From NCBI RefSeq assembly GCF_020740795.1, contig NC_067283.1:116565206-116629205 (forward strand): 64,000 bases of DNA, in the 5' to 3' direction. The DNA comes from Apus apus. Lineage: Eukaryota; Chordata; Aves; Apodiformes; Apodidae. The position numbers and the translations under genes are program-made. Below the pieces are notes generated by a model, which saw only the letters and a program-made list of their open reading frames with translations, searched no databases and was not told the DNA's origin. Below are positions 12,001-26,445 of this stretch, piece by piece. How positions within the stretch are numbered: the stretch's first letter is position 1; every line of letters begins with the position of its first letter.

Positions 12001-13007
12001 TTGTGATTAGAGTATTTGCTCAAGTTTTAGGAGATCCACTGCCCTTTCCAGATGTGAGGGCTTGGATCCTGTGTCCTGGAGTCCTTTCTGCACTGAAGCT
12101 GAGGCGAGACTGGATATGGGGACATTTGCTGTCTTTCCTGGTATGTCATTGTGCTGACAGAAATGTCATGTTCATGAGCTCAGAGAGGAAGAAATACGTA
12201 GGGCTTTCAAACGGAACCACATACAGATTTCTCCATCTTTCTTTTTTACTGCTTGATTAAATTTTGTTGCCCATTTGTTAACCTTCTTTCATCCTAAAAG
12301 TACATCACCAATATTTCTGTTTGCGAACTCTTATCCTTCATGTGTCGTATAACCACAAACAGAACTACAACACATACCTACATGGAAATGCCTCCTTAGC
12401 TTACGGGAGTGGCTCTAAACAAGCTGAATTGGCTGAAGGTTTGATTTATTCATTTTTTTCATCAACATTTTTCTGTATTATGTACTCAGCCTTAGAGAAA
12501 GAGGAAAGGTGGATTTGATGTGTTACTCAGTGGTTGTTTCACCCTTTTCTTCTGCTGACTCGGGCAAAAGTAAATAAGACTGAAATTTAAAAAATACCTG
12601 AGTTCCTGGTTCTTGCTCTGACTTGATTTCCTAGTAAGTTTTTGTAGTTGTTTTTATTAATGTAACAGTTTTGTGGCTGAAATATAACCTCAGGAATTCT
12701 TTATCTACATATCCCAACTTCTCGTCTCTGAACTCACCTCAAGCTCCACAGCAAGTGGAATTAAAGTTTTCAGTATACATGATACTGGTTGCCCTTTTTT
12801 ACCTGTGGGTTTCAGAAATGAAGAATTACGTCTCCCTTCTACTGCCATTGCAGTGGGCCTTATTACCATTTAAGGTTTTTTTTCTTAAAAGAGGAAGGAG
12901 ATTTGAAGTGCCTTAACTTGGACAGTGAAAAGCACTGCATACTCCTGAAAATGTTATCCTTTAGTTATTTGATATGTATCTGCAGTCTAGCTGTTACATG
13001 GATATTT

Positions 13008-13031
13008 TTATAGAAAATTAATTTTCTATAA
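13008..13031. repeat. Perfect 24-bp AT-rich palindrome
   Basis: The two 12-base halves are exact reverse complements (left half TTATAGAAAATT) with no spacer. Part of the arm (TTTTTATAGAA) recurs just downstream at about 13041-13051. It could extrude as a small cruciform or bind a dimeric factor. No function is shown. Confidence 0.85.
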
Positions 13032-14003
13032 TTAATAGAATTTTTATAGAAGTTTTTAAGGATCCTCAGAAAATTATCAAGGCAAAATCAATTCAAAACA
13101 AATTCTCATTTCAGTATGCCTGTCAAAACATGTTTTAAGCTAAGTATGTTGAAACATAAACATCTCTCCATAATGGACATTGCTGGGACATTAAAGCAAA
13201 GTTTGTATATTTAAGAATTTATTATATTTATTATTATGGGCTTATTATGCCCATGATATGCCACATGGAAAAGTTCTGTCCCTCACCCTGTTTCCTTCAC
13301 CTACCCACTTTGGCTGCTGTAGGTTAGCTCATCATCCCCTCTTTTGTGCTGTTTTTGTGCTGTTAGTTTGCTTTGTAAACTTCATCCAATATGCTACAGA
13401 AAAAAAAATACAGAGTAACAGAGGTTAGGAATATTTTTAAACATAGTGAAGTTGCTAGAATCAGCTGCAAACCAGAGCTTCAGAGCACTGCACATTTCAG
13501 CTCCAAATGCAGTGACATGTATGGGTGACAGCAGAAAAATGAGCTGAGTGTAGAACATTTCCAGTAGTAATGGTGGAAACTACGTTCAACATGGAATTAT
13601 TGGAAGAAGCATAAATGTAGCCAGAGTTCATAGTATATCAAACAAAGATGTTCTGTAAGTAAAGACTGGGCAATTAAAGAAGATTTACCCAAGTGAAGCC
13701 AAGTAGAGTGTAGAGGATAATTAATGTGGCTGAGACAACTCAATAATAATGTCTTTGAACTTTTACAATAGTGCATTAATGCATGTGTCAGAAGGAGGGA
13801 TTGCATTTACAGTCAACAACCATTTGTTAGGAATTTTTATCACACAGGTTAATTAAGAACTAAGGGTAACAGAGTATCAAAATTACCTTACTGAACTAAG
13901 GGCTGTGTTTGGTACTTAAGTATGCCATCCATTATTCTTCCTGTACCTAAAAAATAAATTTTTGGAGATGTGTGCTTTTCTCTAACCTGTCTTCATTGTG
14001 TTA

Positions 14004-14021
14004 GTGTCACTTCTGTGACAC
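14004..14021. repeat. Short hairpin, 7-bp stem, 4-base loop
   Basis: GTGTCAC at 14004-14010 and GTGACAC at 14015-14021 are exact reverse complements around TTCT. Such hairpins are common by chance, and it is recorded only for completeness. Confidence 0.7.
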
Positions 14022-17000
14022 AGTTACTCCATTAATGACCCAATTGGCTTAGGTAATTAATTACTGGGTGTGTTGCCTGCACGATTGGATTAAATGGAGA
14101 GGGCTGCTGAGAAAACTAGTGAAAACCAGTGACCCCAGCACCTGTCCTTAAGTTTCTTTCTGTAGAGGACGGCTCAGCCCTTTGTAGAGCAGATTGGTAA
14201 ATTTAGATAAGCGGAGCATTAAAGCCCAAAAGCTGAGAAGGCTCTTGTTGAAATGGACCCATTTTCTTTTCAGGTTGGAGCTGTTACTCAGATGCTGTCA
14301 AGTAGAGCAAGAACTTGGGAATTTGGGCTTGTTTTGTGAGTTTGTGGGGGTCTGACACTCATCAGTGTAAAGTTCATCCCCTATAGAGGGAGAATACTGG
14401 TCTCATGACCAACCTGTGATTTGGGCCATGGGAGGTATTCTTTGTAGGACTTGCCTCAGATAGCCCACAGCAGGTCTTTATTCTTTGTGTTTACTCTCTC
14501 TTCCAGTGAAATGTATTAGCAGTTTTCAGCCTCTCCTGTGTTGGTAAGGTGGTAAGCTGTCTGGGAGAAGAATTTCTTTCCATTACTTCAAAAGCTTCCT
14601 AGACAGCAGGAGGCTGATACTATGCAGAGGTTTTGAGATACTTCTGCAGTACAAGTAATGAGGAGTTGCACCTATTTGTGGTTTGAAAGTGTGTTCAAAA
14701 TAGAGTGTTTTTTTTCTGAGGAGATGCCTTTCCTAACTCACCTCAAAGTCAATTCCTGACATGGATTTGGTCCTTCTGCTTGAGTCTGTTTTCTACAGGA
14801 GCTGTTTCTATGCATCTCTTTGTTACACAGTGTGTGGATTCTCACAAGGGATTCAAGCCCTTCTGTTACAAAGGCCAGAGCTTTTCAACAGGGCTAACAT
14901 CTTTTAATAAGACAGGTACTAGATTTGTGGTATATCCTACTGCTGCAGAATTCATATTAATAAGTTGCTGACGTTTTCTGTGGTGTTTTCCAAATGAGAA
15001 GTTTCTGCAACAAAAAATGAAGTGATACATGCTCACATTTCTGTTTAATAAATACCAGGTTCTCTGATTGGCTTTTTAAGTGGAGAAAGTATTGGATGGA
15101 AAGAAGATTTTGAAAAAAAAGTTAACTGCCAGCTGAATTAAGTTTATTTTGGTAATGACATATAAAATGTTCCTAATAGTTACTTTAAGTAAGAAATAGA
15201 AGTGTTACAAGACAAAGTATAGCATTTTTTTTTCTTTATATAATTATATGTCTTAAAGGATTTTAAATTTCCATAAAACGATTCATTGAGCTTTGAAACA
15301 AAACGGTTTTGGGGTTTAAATTATCAACTTGTATTAACACCGAATGTTTTCAATACCTCAGCAAAATCTATATCCCTAACTTTTAATATTATACAAGCAC
15401 CTAAGGAGGAAAGACGGCCAGTAGCTTTATTTGACAGATAGCACTAATATAGGAGTCCAACTTAAAAGGACACTGTTCATAACCATCATCATAAAGAACC
15501 TTACAGGTATTCTTTTGAAGTTCACTTATGAATTCAGTTTGACTGTGCTAATGTCTTGTACTGATTTTTTTGAGCTTGAGCTTTATTAGTGCAAATACTT
15601 ATGGAAGGTGTATTTTAAGCCTGAGTGCCAGAATATTAATCAAAACCTTAATTACATATTCAGTAGTAATATTCACCATTCATATGGGTCTTACTTAACT
15701 TCGTTACTCATCCAATCAAGGATCAGAAGCAATGACATATGATTTAAATAGCAATTTGGTTTGGATATTTGTAATTAGTAGACACAAAAGGATTGGTTAT
15801 TAAATAAATTAACTTTGGTACCTTGAAAACTGAAGATTAACCTTGAAATAAGAATAAACTCAAGAGTGAAATCTGTTCACCGAAGGATTTGATCCATGTC
15901 TAGTGTACATAAACTATTTGCACATAAATAAACAATGGAAATATGATAGAAATATGTCTTCTAATAGCATGCCATAAATAATTCTTTGGAGAATTATTCA
16001 TGAATAGCAACCTTAATAGTTGTGAGGAAGAAGAAAGGCAGAAGGATTATTTACATTCATTTCAAGGAATTGCTTTGGGTTCAAATACTGCAGCTGTCAC
16101 TCAAGAGTGCACTTCATTGTGATAATACCTCTTTGACCAAATAAATTCTAATTTGGTCATAATGCAGAATATGTCTCACTGGATTTATCTTATTATGTGG
16201 AAGTCTGCTACTTCTTCATCCACATTTTCACCTCCCCATCCCCAAAAACCTGTGAAGACTCCTGAGGGGGCAAGGGTTTGAAAAACATGTCTGAGGACTT
16301 GAAGGACTGTTGGGAGAACTGGGACCTTATCTCTGTTCCTCCTGTTACTCCATGCTCAGTTAAGTGCCCTTCATCTCCACTACATCCCAAAGCTTTGTAA
16401 CTCTGTGATGTACCACTCGAGATGCCAGAAGAAGGCTGCTTTTTTGCTCCCTTGAACCTGGATTTCTATAAGCACTATTACATTCTACAAGCAAGGAAGC
16501 ACAAAGCCATGGGAATAGTCCAAGACTCCTATTGATTGCCATTACTGAATGTGTACGTAGCTGTGGTTTGTTGCAAGCAATTTCCTGACACAGGCTGTCC
16601 CACATATTATTTTTTCAGTGGACATCATTTTAGCATATAGACTTCACAAAGAGAAGAAATGCATGAATGAGTCAGGTAGAATCTGGGAGCCGTCAGTCAT
16701 GGGAGTATCTTTCTCGGTTTCCTTTTACTTTTGGCAACTGTTTTTATCATATTCAAGCATTAGCTCTGAGAGAGAAATAATGTTCACTTCAAAAGCCACT
16801 TCCTCCTCAATAAATAATTCAGAGCCATAGATTGTTCATGAGGAGTATCAACATACTAGTAGTAATTTAATATACCAAGCAATTGCGCTCACTTTGGTCT
16901 ACATATGATTTAAATAGAACATGACAGTTTAGGGTCTCCATTTGCCCCATGGCATGTTGGGATCAAACTTGGCAAGTGATAGCAGTGTTTTCATATCTTC

Positions 17001-17180
17001 TGAAGAAGTGAATGAAAGTTGCATAATTCAGAGAGGATTTCGTAATTACATGCTAAATCAGAGTTTGCCTGGGACCAGCTTTTAGAGCATGTGAATATTT
17101 TCTCTGTCTCTTGTAACTAGTGGCTCACAAATGTGTCTTTCTTTTAAGTTGTTTAACTTTGAAGTACAGTTTCTATATAT

Positions 17181-17777
17181 TCTGGGCTGCATCAAAAGAA
17201 GTGTGGCCAGCAGGCCAATGGAGGTGATTCTCCCCCACTACTCCACTTTTGTGAGACTCCACCTGGAGTACTGTGTTCAGTTCTGGAGCCCCCAATACAA
17301 GAAGGACATGGAGATATTGGAGCAAGTCCAGTGGAGAGTCACAAAGATGATCAAAGGGCTGAAGCACCTCTCCTGTGAAGACAGGCTGAGAGAGTTGGGG
17401 CTGTTCAGCCTGGAGAAGAGAAGGCTCCAGGGAGACCTCATAGCAGCCTTCCAGTACTTGAAAGGGCCTACAGGAAAGCTGGGGAGAGGCTTTCTACAAG
17501 GGCATGTAGCAATAGGATGAGGGGTGATGGCTTTAAACTGGAAGAGGGTAGATTTAGGTTAGGCATTAGGAAGAAATTCTTACTGTGAGGGGTGGTGAGA
17601 CACTGGCACAGGTTGCCCAGAGGAGTTGTGGATGACCCATTCTTGGAAATGTTCAAGGGCAGGTTGGATGAAGCTTTGAGCAACCTGGTCTAGTGGGAGG
17701 TGTCCCTGCCCATGCAAGGGGGTTGGAACTAGATGATCTTTAAGATCCTTTCCAACCCAACCCATTCTATGATTTTT
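17181..17777 (+). mobile_element. CR1 LINE, 5'-truncated copy, sense to XKR4
   Basis: The last part of CR1 ORF2 and the 3' end are recognisable. The translated piece contains [16 protein letters not shown], then [20 protein letters not shown] and [20 protein letters not shown], which is the standard C-terminal region of CR1 reverse-transcriptase proteins. The 3' end carries GGTTGGAACTAGATGATC and finishes in the CR1 hallmark ATTCTATGAT. The frame is lost shortly after YLKG and stops at 17518-17520, so the copy cannot encode a full protein. The 5' side is truncated, as is usual for CR1. Confidence 0.95.
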
Positions 17778-17907
17778 AGTTACCTTTGCTTTAACCTGTG
17801 GGTGAAAGCTGTGCCTGCACTTCCTGAGCTGTCTGACCCATAGGATTCATCTGCTGAGGACAACCTACTTTATGGAAGTTTCACCTCCTTTGCTTTTTAA
17901 AAGTGTC

Positions 17908-17932
17908 TTATTTATTTATTTATTTATTTATT
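17908..17932. repeat. (TTTA)n microsatellite
   Basis: About six uninterrupted copies of a TTAT/TTTA unit, 130 bases after the 3' end of the CR1 copy. It is likely length-polymorphic. Confidence 0.95.
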
Positions 17933-20860
17933 CTTCCTTTACCACTAGTGGGCCATCACCCTACAGCACAGAGCATTAGCTACTGGTTGTGTTGGGAAGG
18001 TTTGTGTTTCTTTCTGCCTTAAATAGTTATAGTTAAAAATAGACAAATTACTTCTTACTTTGATGCCCTTGTCCTAGTGGTAGGAAAATGCAGAGCTGGG
18101 AGTACATCTATGCCATAGATACTGTGTGCTACTAGAACAAGGCTACAGATCTGTCACACCTGAATTCTGGTTAGCACTACATCACTTTTGGTGGAGTGGC
18201 TTGGGTGTACTCAGGCTGGTCTGTGCTTGTGTTACAAATATGGCATAAACTGTCTTCTGTTTTGGCTGTACACAAACAAAATCAGTCTAAACACTGAATG
18301 AGAATAAGCACTCCCATGAAGGATTGTGGCTATAGTCAGTTAAGTAATAGCAACTTCTCTCTGATTCACATCCATGGAAGTGGTTTTGCTTTGAAAGCAA
18401 GGGATGTCTACAATCAGAGATGTTAAGTACAATGCTTAACTTTATACATTTGTCCCTGGCGTCTTCCAGGGTCTGTTCTAGCAAGCCTGTCGCTGGGAAG
18501 CCTTCTATCCATAATGGTGTTTATAACAAGGATATGTATTGAAATCATACATAAGGACATGTAATTGTCTTGGTGATAAGATGCAGCCCAGAGCTGTATT
18601 TCTGCAGGAAATGAGCAGATTGAGGTTGAGGAGTAACATGTATTTCTGTGTTCCTGGGAAGGAAATAATTGCCCTTACTGCTTCCGTAACATTCTCCAAT
18701 TCATCTGGCTGATAAAGGGAAAAGATATCCAGGGCTTCTCTCACAACCTCTTTGCCTACAGACAAGGCTGTACCTGAGTAATACTTTCTGTAAAGTTTCA
18801 GTATAATTTGAATAGATCTAGGAAGGGTTCAAGGGGAGCCATCCCCTCTTCATATAAATCCATTCTTACCTGAGGAGAAGTAATGCTACAAGATTTGGCT
18901 GATTACTGCGAGCGTAATGCTGACCTTGCTATTTAAGTTTCTGGTCTTTCATCAGGATTTTTACCAGGGATTTTGGTTTTGGAAACAGTCTGCTGATCAT
19001 ATGGCATGCATGTAGAAACAAGAAACATTAGATCAGTGGTAGTTGTGTTTCTGCTTGGATTTAAAATGTATTTAAGGTGTTCAGGAATTTCCTTTATTTT
19101 CCAGTGGGATAAGAGGGTGGACACATGATAGAGTAATGGTGATCACATAACTCACATGCTAAAAGGTGTGTTTTGGAGCACCATCTGTTACTGTAGAGCT
19201 GGATGAGAGATGTCTAAAGATGCACTCTTGTCTGAGAAACTGGCCTCAAGATGGTGCTGATAGGTCTGGAAGAAGGACTTCAAACTGAGAAATGAGAGAA
19301 GATTGGGGGAAATTCATATAACCCCTCTGCTTTTTATGTATATAAAAAATTAGTGAAGAGGAGTAAAATGGGGCAAATGAGGACAGAACACTGCATATAG
19401 AAATGTTAATTGTAATTTGTTTAGCAAAGAGAAATCTAAGCTGCTGAGAAAAGTGTCAATGACACATTTCTGCTAGGCTTGTGCTTGATCTGGTCAGTGG
19501 CTGAGTGGGGTCCCTAAGGAAAAGCTGCAACATGGATACAGACTTGCCAAAAAACTATGCAAGAAAAGGGAAGAAGTAGGACCACCTGTGCAGAACTTGA
19601 AACAGGTGAATTAATTACTAGAAATAGGAGCTTAGATGTTGAATGCTACTGAGGAAAGAGAACTCAAACTAGACATCTGCTAGTATAGTACTAAGTGTTA
19701 ATGATAACTTAAAATAACTTTTAAAGAGTAGGTTATATCTGTTTAAAAATAGGCGGTTTTTTAAGTCGGAAAAGGTTGTTTCCCTGGCCTATCACTGGGC
19801 TTCTGTAATGGGTTTCTGGAGCCCTGCTGTGAGAAAGGAAGGGTAGACATTCCAGAAATCTGTGGAAAGCCTATCAGCAAGGGGCATTTTAACTACTTAA
19901 ATGGGTATTGGGGGACACAGTCAGTTAGTAATCATCATAGATGTTTTCATGTGGTAGTTGGCAGACTTCATCAAGTAGCTAATGTATCAGTAAGATGTGT
20001 TACAGTTCTCTGTTGGTTTTTTTATGGGGATGTTTTGGAATTTTTAGAATTTCTCCGTAAGCAATGAGAGTACTATAGAAGGCTGATAGCACCACGTAAC
20101 CTTCAACAGACTGATGGCAGATATATTCTTTCTATGTTTTTTGAGGAAGTAAAAAAGCTGTTAAGTGATTTGTTTTGTTTTTCCCCAGAAGAGCAAGATT
20201 TCATAACTGAGGGAAACACGTAGTAGGAGAAACTAGTAAATATAACTATGTGCAGAAACTCTAAATTTGTTTGAAATTAATGATATTAATACTGCCAGGA
20301 CTCTGAACATCAGAGAAGAGAAAAAAATTGTAGAGAGTGTGGCTCTAAAATAAAGTGTGTATGTGCAAGACTATTAAGAGTACACAGGCGATACATTTCC
20401 CCCTGCATGCTTTCCTTCCCAGTTGTCTGATCATCACGAAGTCTCAGAGGTCAGGAGGTTTGGAGGTAGAGTGAGAATTTCCAAAGCCAAGTTGAGCTGG
20501 GCTTTACAGAAGTAACAAATTCCAAAACACTTTTCAGCTATATAATAGGGACAGAAAAAGGAAGAAAGAGAGCTGCTGTCTCATGAGGGTGGATATTAAT
20601 GATAATCTGGATATGGCTGGGTGCTCTCCCTCATTTTTCAGTTTAGATGTTTCTGTTAGCGTGGTGTCAAAGAGAAGACAGATAATGCACATGATGGTAT
20701 TAAAATAGTAATAACAGCGGCTACAGTGAAAGCAACAGTAAATGAGTTTATCTCTGTAAAATCAAAGGGAATTAATAATTTCCATTCCAGAATACAGAAT
20801 GATCTAGTGAATTACATCTGTATTTTGCATTTGTTATGATAGGGTTAGTACCACAGGTCT

Positions 20861-20900
20861 GGAGAATACTCTTCAGAGAATACTTCGGAGAATATTCTTC
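20861..20900. repeat. Three-copy minisatellite, 12-14 bp unit
   Basis: Units GGAGAATACTCTTC, AGAGAATACTTC and GGAGAATATTCTTC lie head to tail, followed by a partial copy (AATACTC). The copies are degenerate. Confidence 0.75.
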
Positions 20901-23900
20901 AATACTCATAGGTTGGTAAGTGAAACTCTTGAGTGTCCTTTCCTTTAAAAATGTTTCAAAGACATACAGGTAAAGGGGGGAATGGAATAAAGTGTAAGAA
21001 AGATGTACCAAATGCTGGTATTGCCAGACTGAGCTGGGAACTTTCTCAGTACTGCATTGAATTGTATAGATGAAGGTATCGTGCTGTGCCTACTCTGTCT
21101 GGCAGGGGAAAACTTTTGATGCACCCTGGAAGTTTTCGGTAGAGCTGGACAAAACAGAGATTAGTAAGGGGGTGCATGGTAGAAAAGGAACTAACTCACT
21201 GGCAGGTGTGTTTAAGTACAACCTGCACAGATGAATTAGGAGAGAGGTACTGTATGGCTGCAGCCATATCTTCATTGAGTGACCCGAAGTTTGTGGCTTA
21301 CATTCCTCTGAAACTCTTCCCACCCAGGAGACTGCATTGATATTTTGCCGAATTTCCAACCTATAGCTCCTTTTTGTTTTCAACATTCTGAATTTTATAT
21401 CAGATGGAAGTTTGCATTTCTCGGCCTGGCCTGAGTATATTGGGATTTTGTTTATTCTCCAGGCATGATCTGAACAGATTTTTTAAAAAATGCTGGTAGA
21501 AATCCAGTCAAAACAAATTGAGGCTTTCTGTGTTTTGATTTTGCTCCACAGGGATGTATTGTCACATGCTATGAAATCAGAGGGTTTAAAAACTTCAGAG
21601 TCAATGATTTAAGCTTCCACTAAATATCTTCTCAAATAGGATTCAGGCTTGTGTATCTGTGGCATAGCCCGAGACCACAGTTAAATTAGAGCTCTCCATA
21701 TGTTGTGGCATGCCAGAAAATTTTGCTTAAACTTTGCCATGATAGTAAATATGTGGGATCAAGACTTTTCCAAAGGTACAATCCTCAGTTTAGGTATGGA
21801 ATCTCAGTGATCAACAAGTTTAATGGCTGCTCAGCAGCCATCTGCATTCTGGTGTTCAGTTAGGTGTGTGCAAAGTGACAGAGGAAACTAACTGGTGTAG
21901 TTGAAGATTGTGGCTAACTTTATGTCATTTAGAACCAAAGTTTAGAGATAAACTACTTGAAACAAAAGCTAGCCTGGGCATTTTACTTGACCGTGTGCTT
22001 TGTACTTTATAAGAACGCCTGCTTGGAATTTTTAGGGGAAGAGTAAATGGACTTTTATCTGTTCCTGCACATTGAGGTGGTGGTGGGCTTTGTGTGTTTA
22101 GTATTTTGTAGTATCTTTAAATCAAAATGTAAAAATAACATCAAGTTACTATGGAAATAGCTTTGTTTTAATTTTTTTACTTTGAAACATTTTCACCTGC
22201 TGCTGCAGAATGAGCACAACAGACAGAATGAGACTAATTGAGAAACAGAACAGTATTGCTTCACTGAGCCAGGTTATATATTCCTTGTCCAAAATTGTAA
22301 TGACACAGACATATGTCAAGTAGTGTTGAAGAGCTTTCTTTAGGCTGTGTTCAGTAGTATTTGTGTAGAATTTTTCTAACCTCAAAGGGGGAGGTTTCCC
22401 TTTTGCCTGGTTTTACATAAGTCTAGGTGCTTCAGAAACTGAGTTAGTCTAAAGAGAAAAAAACTGATGATTTGGACTGAGTCTGGAACGCATTCCCTCT
22501 CATACAGAGTACCACAGTCCTAACTGGTTAAGTAGTACTTAGCTTAGTGTTAAACCACTTTAAAGTACAAGAGGTAACTGGGTGTGTTGCCAGTCCGGAG
22601 GCAGAGGCACCCTTGCCTTAGGATCCACATGAAGTTCCCACAAGCTTCGTAATGTCTCTGGCTCCTTTAATCAGGCTCCTGACTCCAGTTCAGCAGTTCA
22701 CAAAGTAAGTAGTGTCTTACTCATCATCCTGGTGGGGGAAAAAACAAAAGACAGAATCTAGCCATTATGTTGTATGGTAAGTTTGCTAATAACAGTTTTA
22801 AAAGGGGTTACTCAATCACTATGAGCAGCGGCCCTTCTAAGTTTTTTCCCGAAGAGATGGGATTTTTTTTTGAGTTAGTGCTTCAGCAGCCCTCACAGTG
22901 GGGACAGGTATGCAGAGCTCTGGTCCAGTGACCACCAGACCACACGTTAAGTACATATACAAGCAGCTGAAAAGACAGGGCCAGAGCTTACTAAGCTCAA
23001 AAGAAATGCAGTCACATATGTGAGCGGGAGAAATAAATTATTAAATAAATCAAATACCAAGTGTATGTAATGTAGAAAAGCAATTTTGAGCTTACAGTGC
23101 TGCTTGCATTTTTTTAATTATTTTTTTAGTCTTTTAAAACAGGTAGCTAACATTCATTCACATATAACAAAATATGGCTGGGACAAAAGATGTAGATTAG
23201 GACTCCTGTGTAGACATGAGGCACCTTGGATGGCACATTAGTTGGCACTGCTAAAGTATCACAGAGTTGTATATTCTGTATTAGATTCTGTATTTGCATA
23301 CTTCTTGATCTTAAAACTAACTTAAATTTCTTAGAAGTCAGCAAAAATTATTGTGGTTGTGCTTTACTCTAGTGAAGTTTTTGCTGAAAAATGGGACGCA
23401 TTTCAATAGTGAGATTCACTAGACTGTGAAATATTACCCCTCGGGGATGTTGTAAGAGACCAGTTGCACAGATCATTTAAATGCAATTAGAAAAAGCAGC
23501 AGAGGATGGAGCCAGGCATTTTTTCCCCTCCCCCCCTTTGCTTCCTCCCCAAATAAGTTTGAAAAATGTCATTTGGGGAAATAATATCGGATTCAGGTTG
23601 CATTCAGCAAGTAGTTTTGGCTGAAAACGGGCAAATTTGAAGACAGTTTATTCCAGTAATTTTGTGAAAATGCCTGCATGCTTGGGAGAGAAGTTTCATG
23701 CTAAAATATGCCTTGTCATTTTGAAATTTGGTGCTTTCATTTATGAATTGGCTCATACTTTTTCCAGGATGATGTAAAAATATGTAATTATCTTTTCCTG
23801 CCTTGCCCCAAGATGAGATTTTAATTGAGCTAAACATCTTTGTTTTTTTCTTCTCATTGAACTAAAGACTCTATTATTTGCACAGTTCTGGAAAATATAT

Positions 23901-25319
23901 CAAGAAGTCAGTTTGAGGAGCAGACTTCATGTCTTTTCCTGTGAGATCACTTTCATTTAGAGTCTGTGATGTACTGGTAGAGTTGGCTGCCTCAGTTTAA
24001 GTGATGCCTTTAGTAGCTTTCAAGCTTGATTTTTCCAGAAGTCTGGTGTATCAATGACTTTGGTTTCAGAATGAGGTATACTTTCTCAGCCCCTCTCAAA
24101 GTGAAGACTTAAGTACTTCAAATTTGGCGCTTAAAGCTGAAGCAGTTCTAAATAGAAGTAAAGACTAAGGGGATCTTCAGTGTTTCATAACTCTTAGGTT
24201 GTCCTTCTGACCAAGGGTGAATTTTACCCACTGAGCTCTGGAAAGTTGCCTTCTATGTAACAGTCACTGTATGCATGTCAGATTCTCTGACAGATGGGGA
24301 AGAACTGCAACCAGTGAGACTTCATCAAAAAAAGAATCTTGGGGCTACTGGTACTAACAATGTCAATATTTAACAATCTATAGTAAAGCAACAGATTTAT
24401 AATTCAGTATGCATGATTAAACATGTTTCATTCTTAAATGGCAGTAAAAAAAAATCTGCTTAGAAATGAAAGCTGTCTACAAAAGCTTGTTTTTCCCTTG
24501 TTGTTTCAGATAGGTGGTGGTTTTTCCCCCTCTGTTGCTGTCTGTCGTTAATTAGGGAAGTGGAGATGGATGTGTAAAATTAGGTTGCACTTAATCTCAT
24601 CTGAATATTTAATCATAAATTATTAAGATGAAGATTTATAACACAGATTTTGACATTCTGGCTGATATAGCAAGGTTAATAGAGCTATATTCTCCCCAGT
24701 TACAGATTGTCTGGGGAAGCAGGAAAGACAATAGTGTCTACAAGCATTAGAGAGCAATAAGATCTCCAAGAATGTTCTTTCACTTCTATATTTTTAGAAA
24801 ACCTTGTGCTGATAGTCTGATGTAACATTAAAAGTTCCATGAGGGAAAATGTAACAGAAAAACAAAATTGAAAAGAAAATTATTTTCCACTAAAAAATAC
24901 AGCAGTGGATCCTGATAAAAAAAAATAAAAGCTGATCTACTTTATCTGAGATGGTATTTGACAGAATAAACAGCTAATGTGATATGGTATGACCAAGGTC
25001 AGAAATTGTCCTATACTGTCTAGTTACACCTTTTTGGATTAGAGACTATATTGTTGCATGTTATACCCACTCTATAGAGTACAAGACCACATGAGCTAGA
25101 TATGGTTACACACATCAGCTATACAAATAGCTATACAGTTATTAAGAAATACAGTAGTACTTCAATTATTAGTACATTATTTATACAATACATCATCTTA
25201 TAACCTCCCAAACAAGAAGAAAAATGATTGATTTGTTATAATGCTGCCCTGGAGTACCTGAACTATAATTAAATAATTCTTGATTTGCTGGAGGAAGAAT
25301 TGAGATACTGAAAAAGTTG

Positions 25320-25340
25320 AAAAAAAAAAAAAAAAAAAAA
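25320..25340. repeat. Poly(A) tract, 21 A
   Basis: A run of 21 A continuing into A/G-rich sequence. No retrocopy could be recognised upstream of it. Confidence 0.9.
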
Positions 25341-26445
25341 GGGAAAAAAGGCATGTATGATGGAAATTGAGCATCTGCACCGAAAATTCAGTCTGATATT
25401 CAATTCAGGCATTATCTCAGTCTGGAAATGTTCAAAGTGTATGGTCTCTTCTTATTTTAGATGATGCATCTATGTAGGTGAAAAAAGGATTGGTTTTGTC
25501 ATGTAGAAACATCTCAGCTTTAATATATCTGGTCAAGTTGTTTGGAAATCCTAGCTCTGCTTGGGATCTAAAAATTAAGAAGTGTTCAGCACAGCTGTTG
25601 TGAGGGTGCACTAAGACAATCTCTAAGGTTGCCATTGAATATTTCTGGGTTCCAAATCTGTGAAATTATTAGCTAGGGTGTTGTGCTGTTTTCAGTTCCT
25701 GTGCTAGCATACCCACAAGCTGCTGCTTGGAGTAGAACTTGTACTGATCACCCTGTGATTGTCTTTTTTCTCTTGGTTCACAGCAGGGTTTAGGATTGGG
25801 TACTCACTCAGCATTGGCCAAAGTATATTGCCACTCAAGTAAAAATTGTTACCAGGGCCTTTAAAAAGAGAGTTAGGAGATTGACATTTAAAAAAAAAAA
25901 AAGTACAGTATGGGAATTCACAGAGACGGAATTTATCCTAGAAAACCTCATTTTGCATTCAGCTTAAAGGAGGGAGACTCCCCCAGGAGGGGAGCTGACG
26001 GCAGAAAACTGGTTATAGCTGCTTGATGCTTTGAATTATTGCCCTGGAAGAGCCATCCCCTCTGCTGCCCATAGGAGCATCTGGAGCCTTGGAAGAAGTC
26101 AGTCACTGTAAATATCTCCTGAAGTGGCTTTCTCTCCTGTCCTCCTTTTATCTTTCTAGCCCTTGGATGTTTTTGCTGCCCCTGTTGTTGCTGCTATTCC
26201 CGTCTCCCCCTGTCGTTCTTGTTCACCGTTACCTTTCCTGTGTACAAATGCCTTCCCTATAACATTGACCTACCTCTGGTGGTCTTACCTGTTTGCCTAT
26301 GAAATTTACCACATAGTTTGTGTCGAGGATAGGATAACTCTTCTGCAGCATCGATCGCTGTCCTTTTCGGTTTTGTAGGGGGTGGAGCAGATTTTTTTAC
26401 ACAGCTTTCAGCAGTAAATGAGCTATTTAAGCCTTTTTGCAAAAG

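Larger units (their letters stand above)
3870..17180. other. Intronic stretch without recognised gene or large transposon
   Basis: Apart from a 22-base poly(A) run (6411-6432), a poly(T) run (9047-9069), a 24-bp palindrome at 13008-13031 and minor hairpins, I recognise nothing here. Open frames such as those near 7423-7796 and 10864-11121 have no similarity I recognise, no codon pattern of a real exon and no conserved domain. The block around 7400-7760 is somewhat more GC-rich than its surroundings, without a clear cause. Confidence 0.6.
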
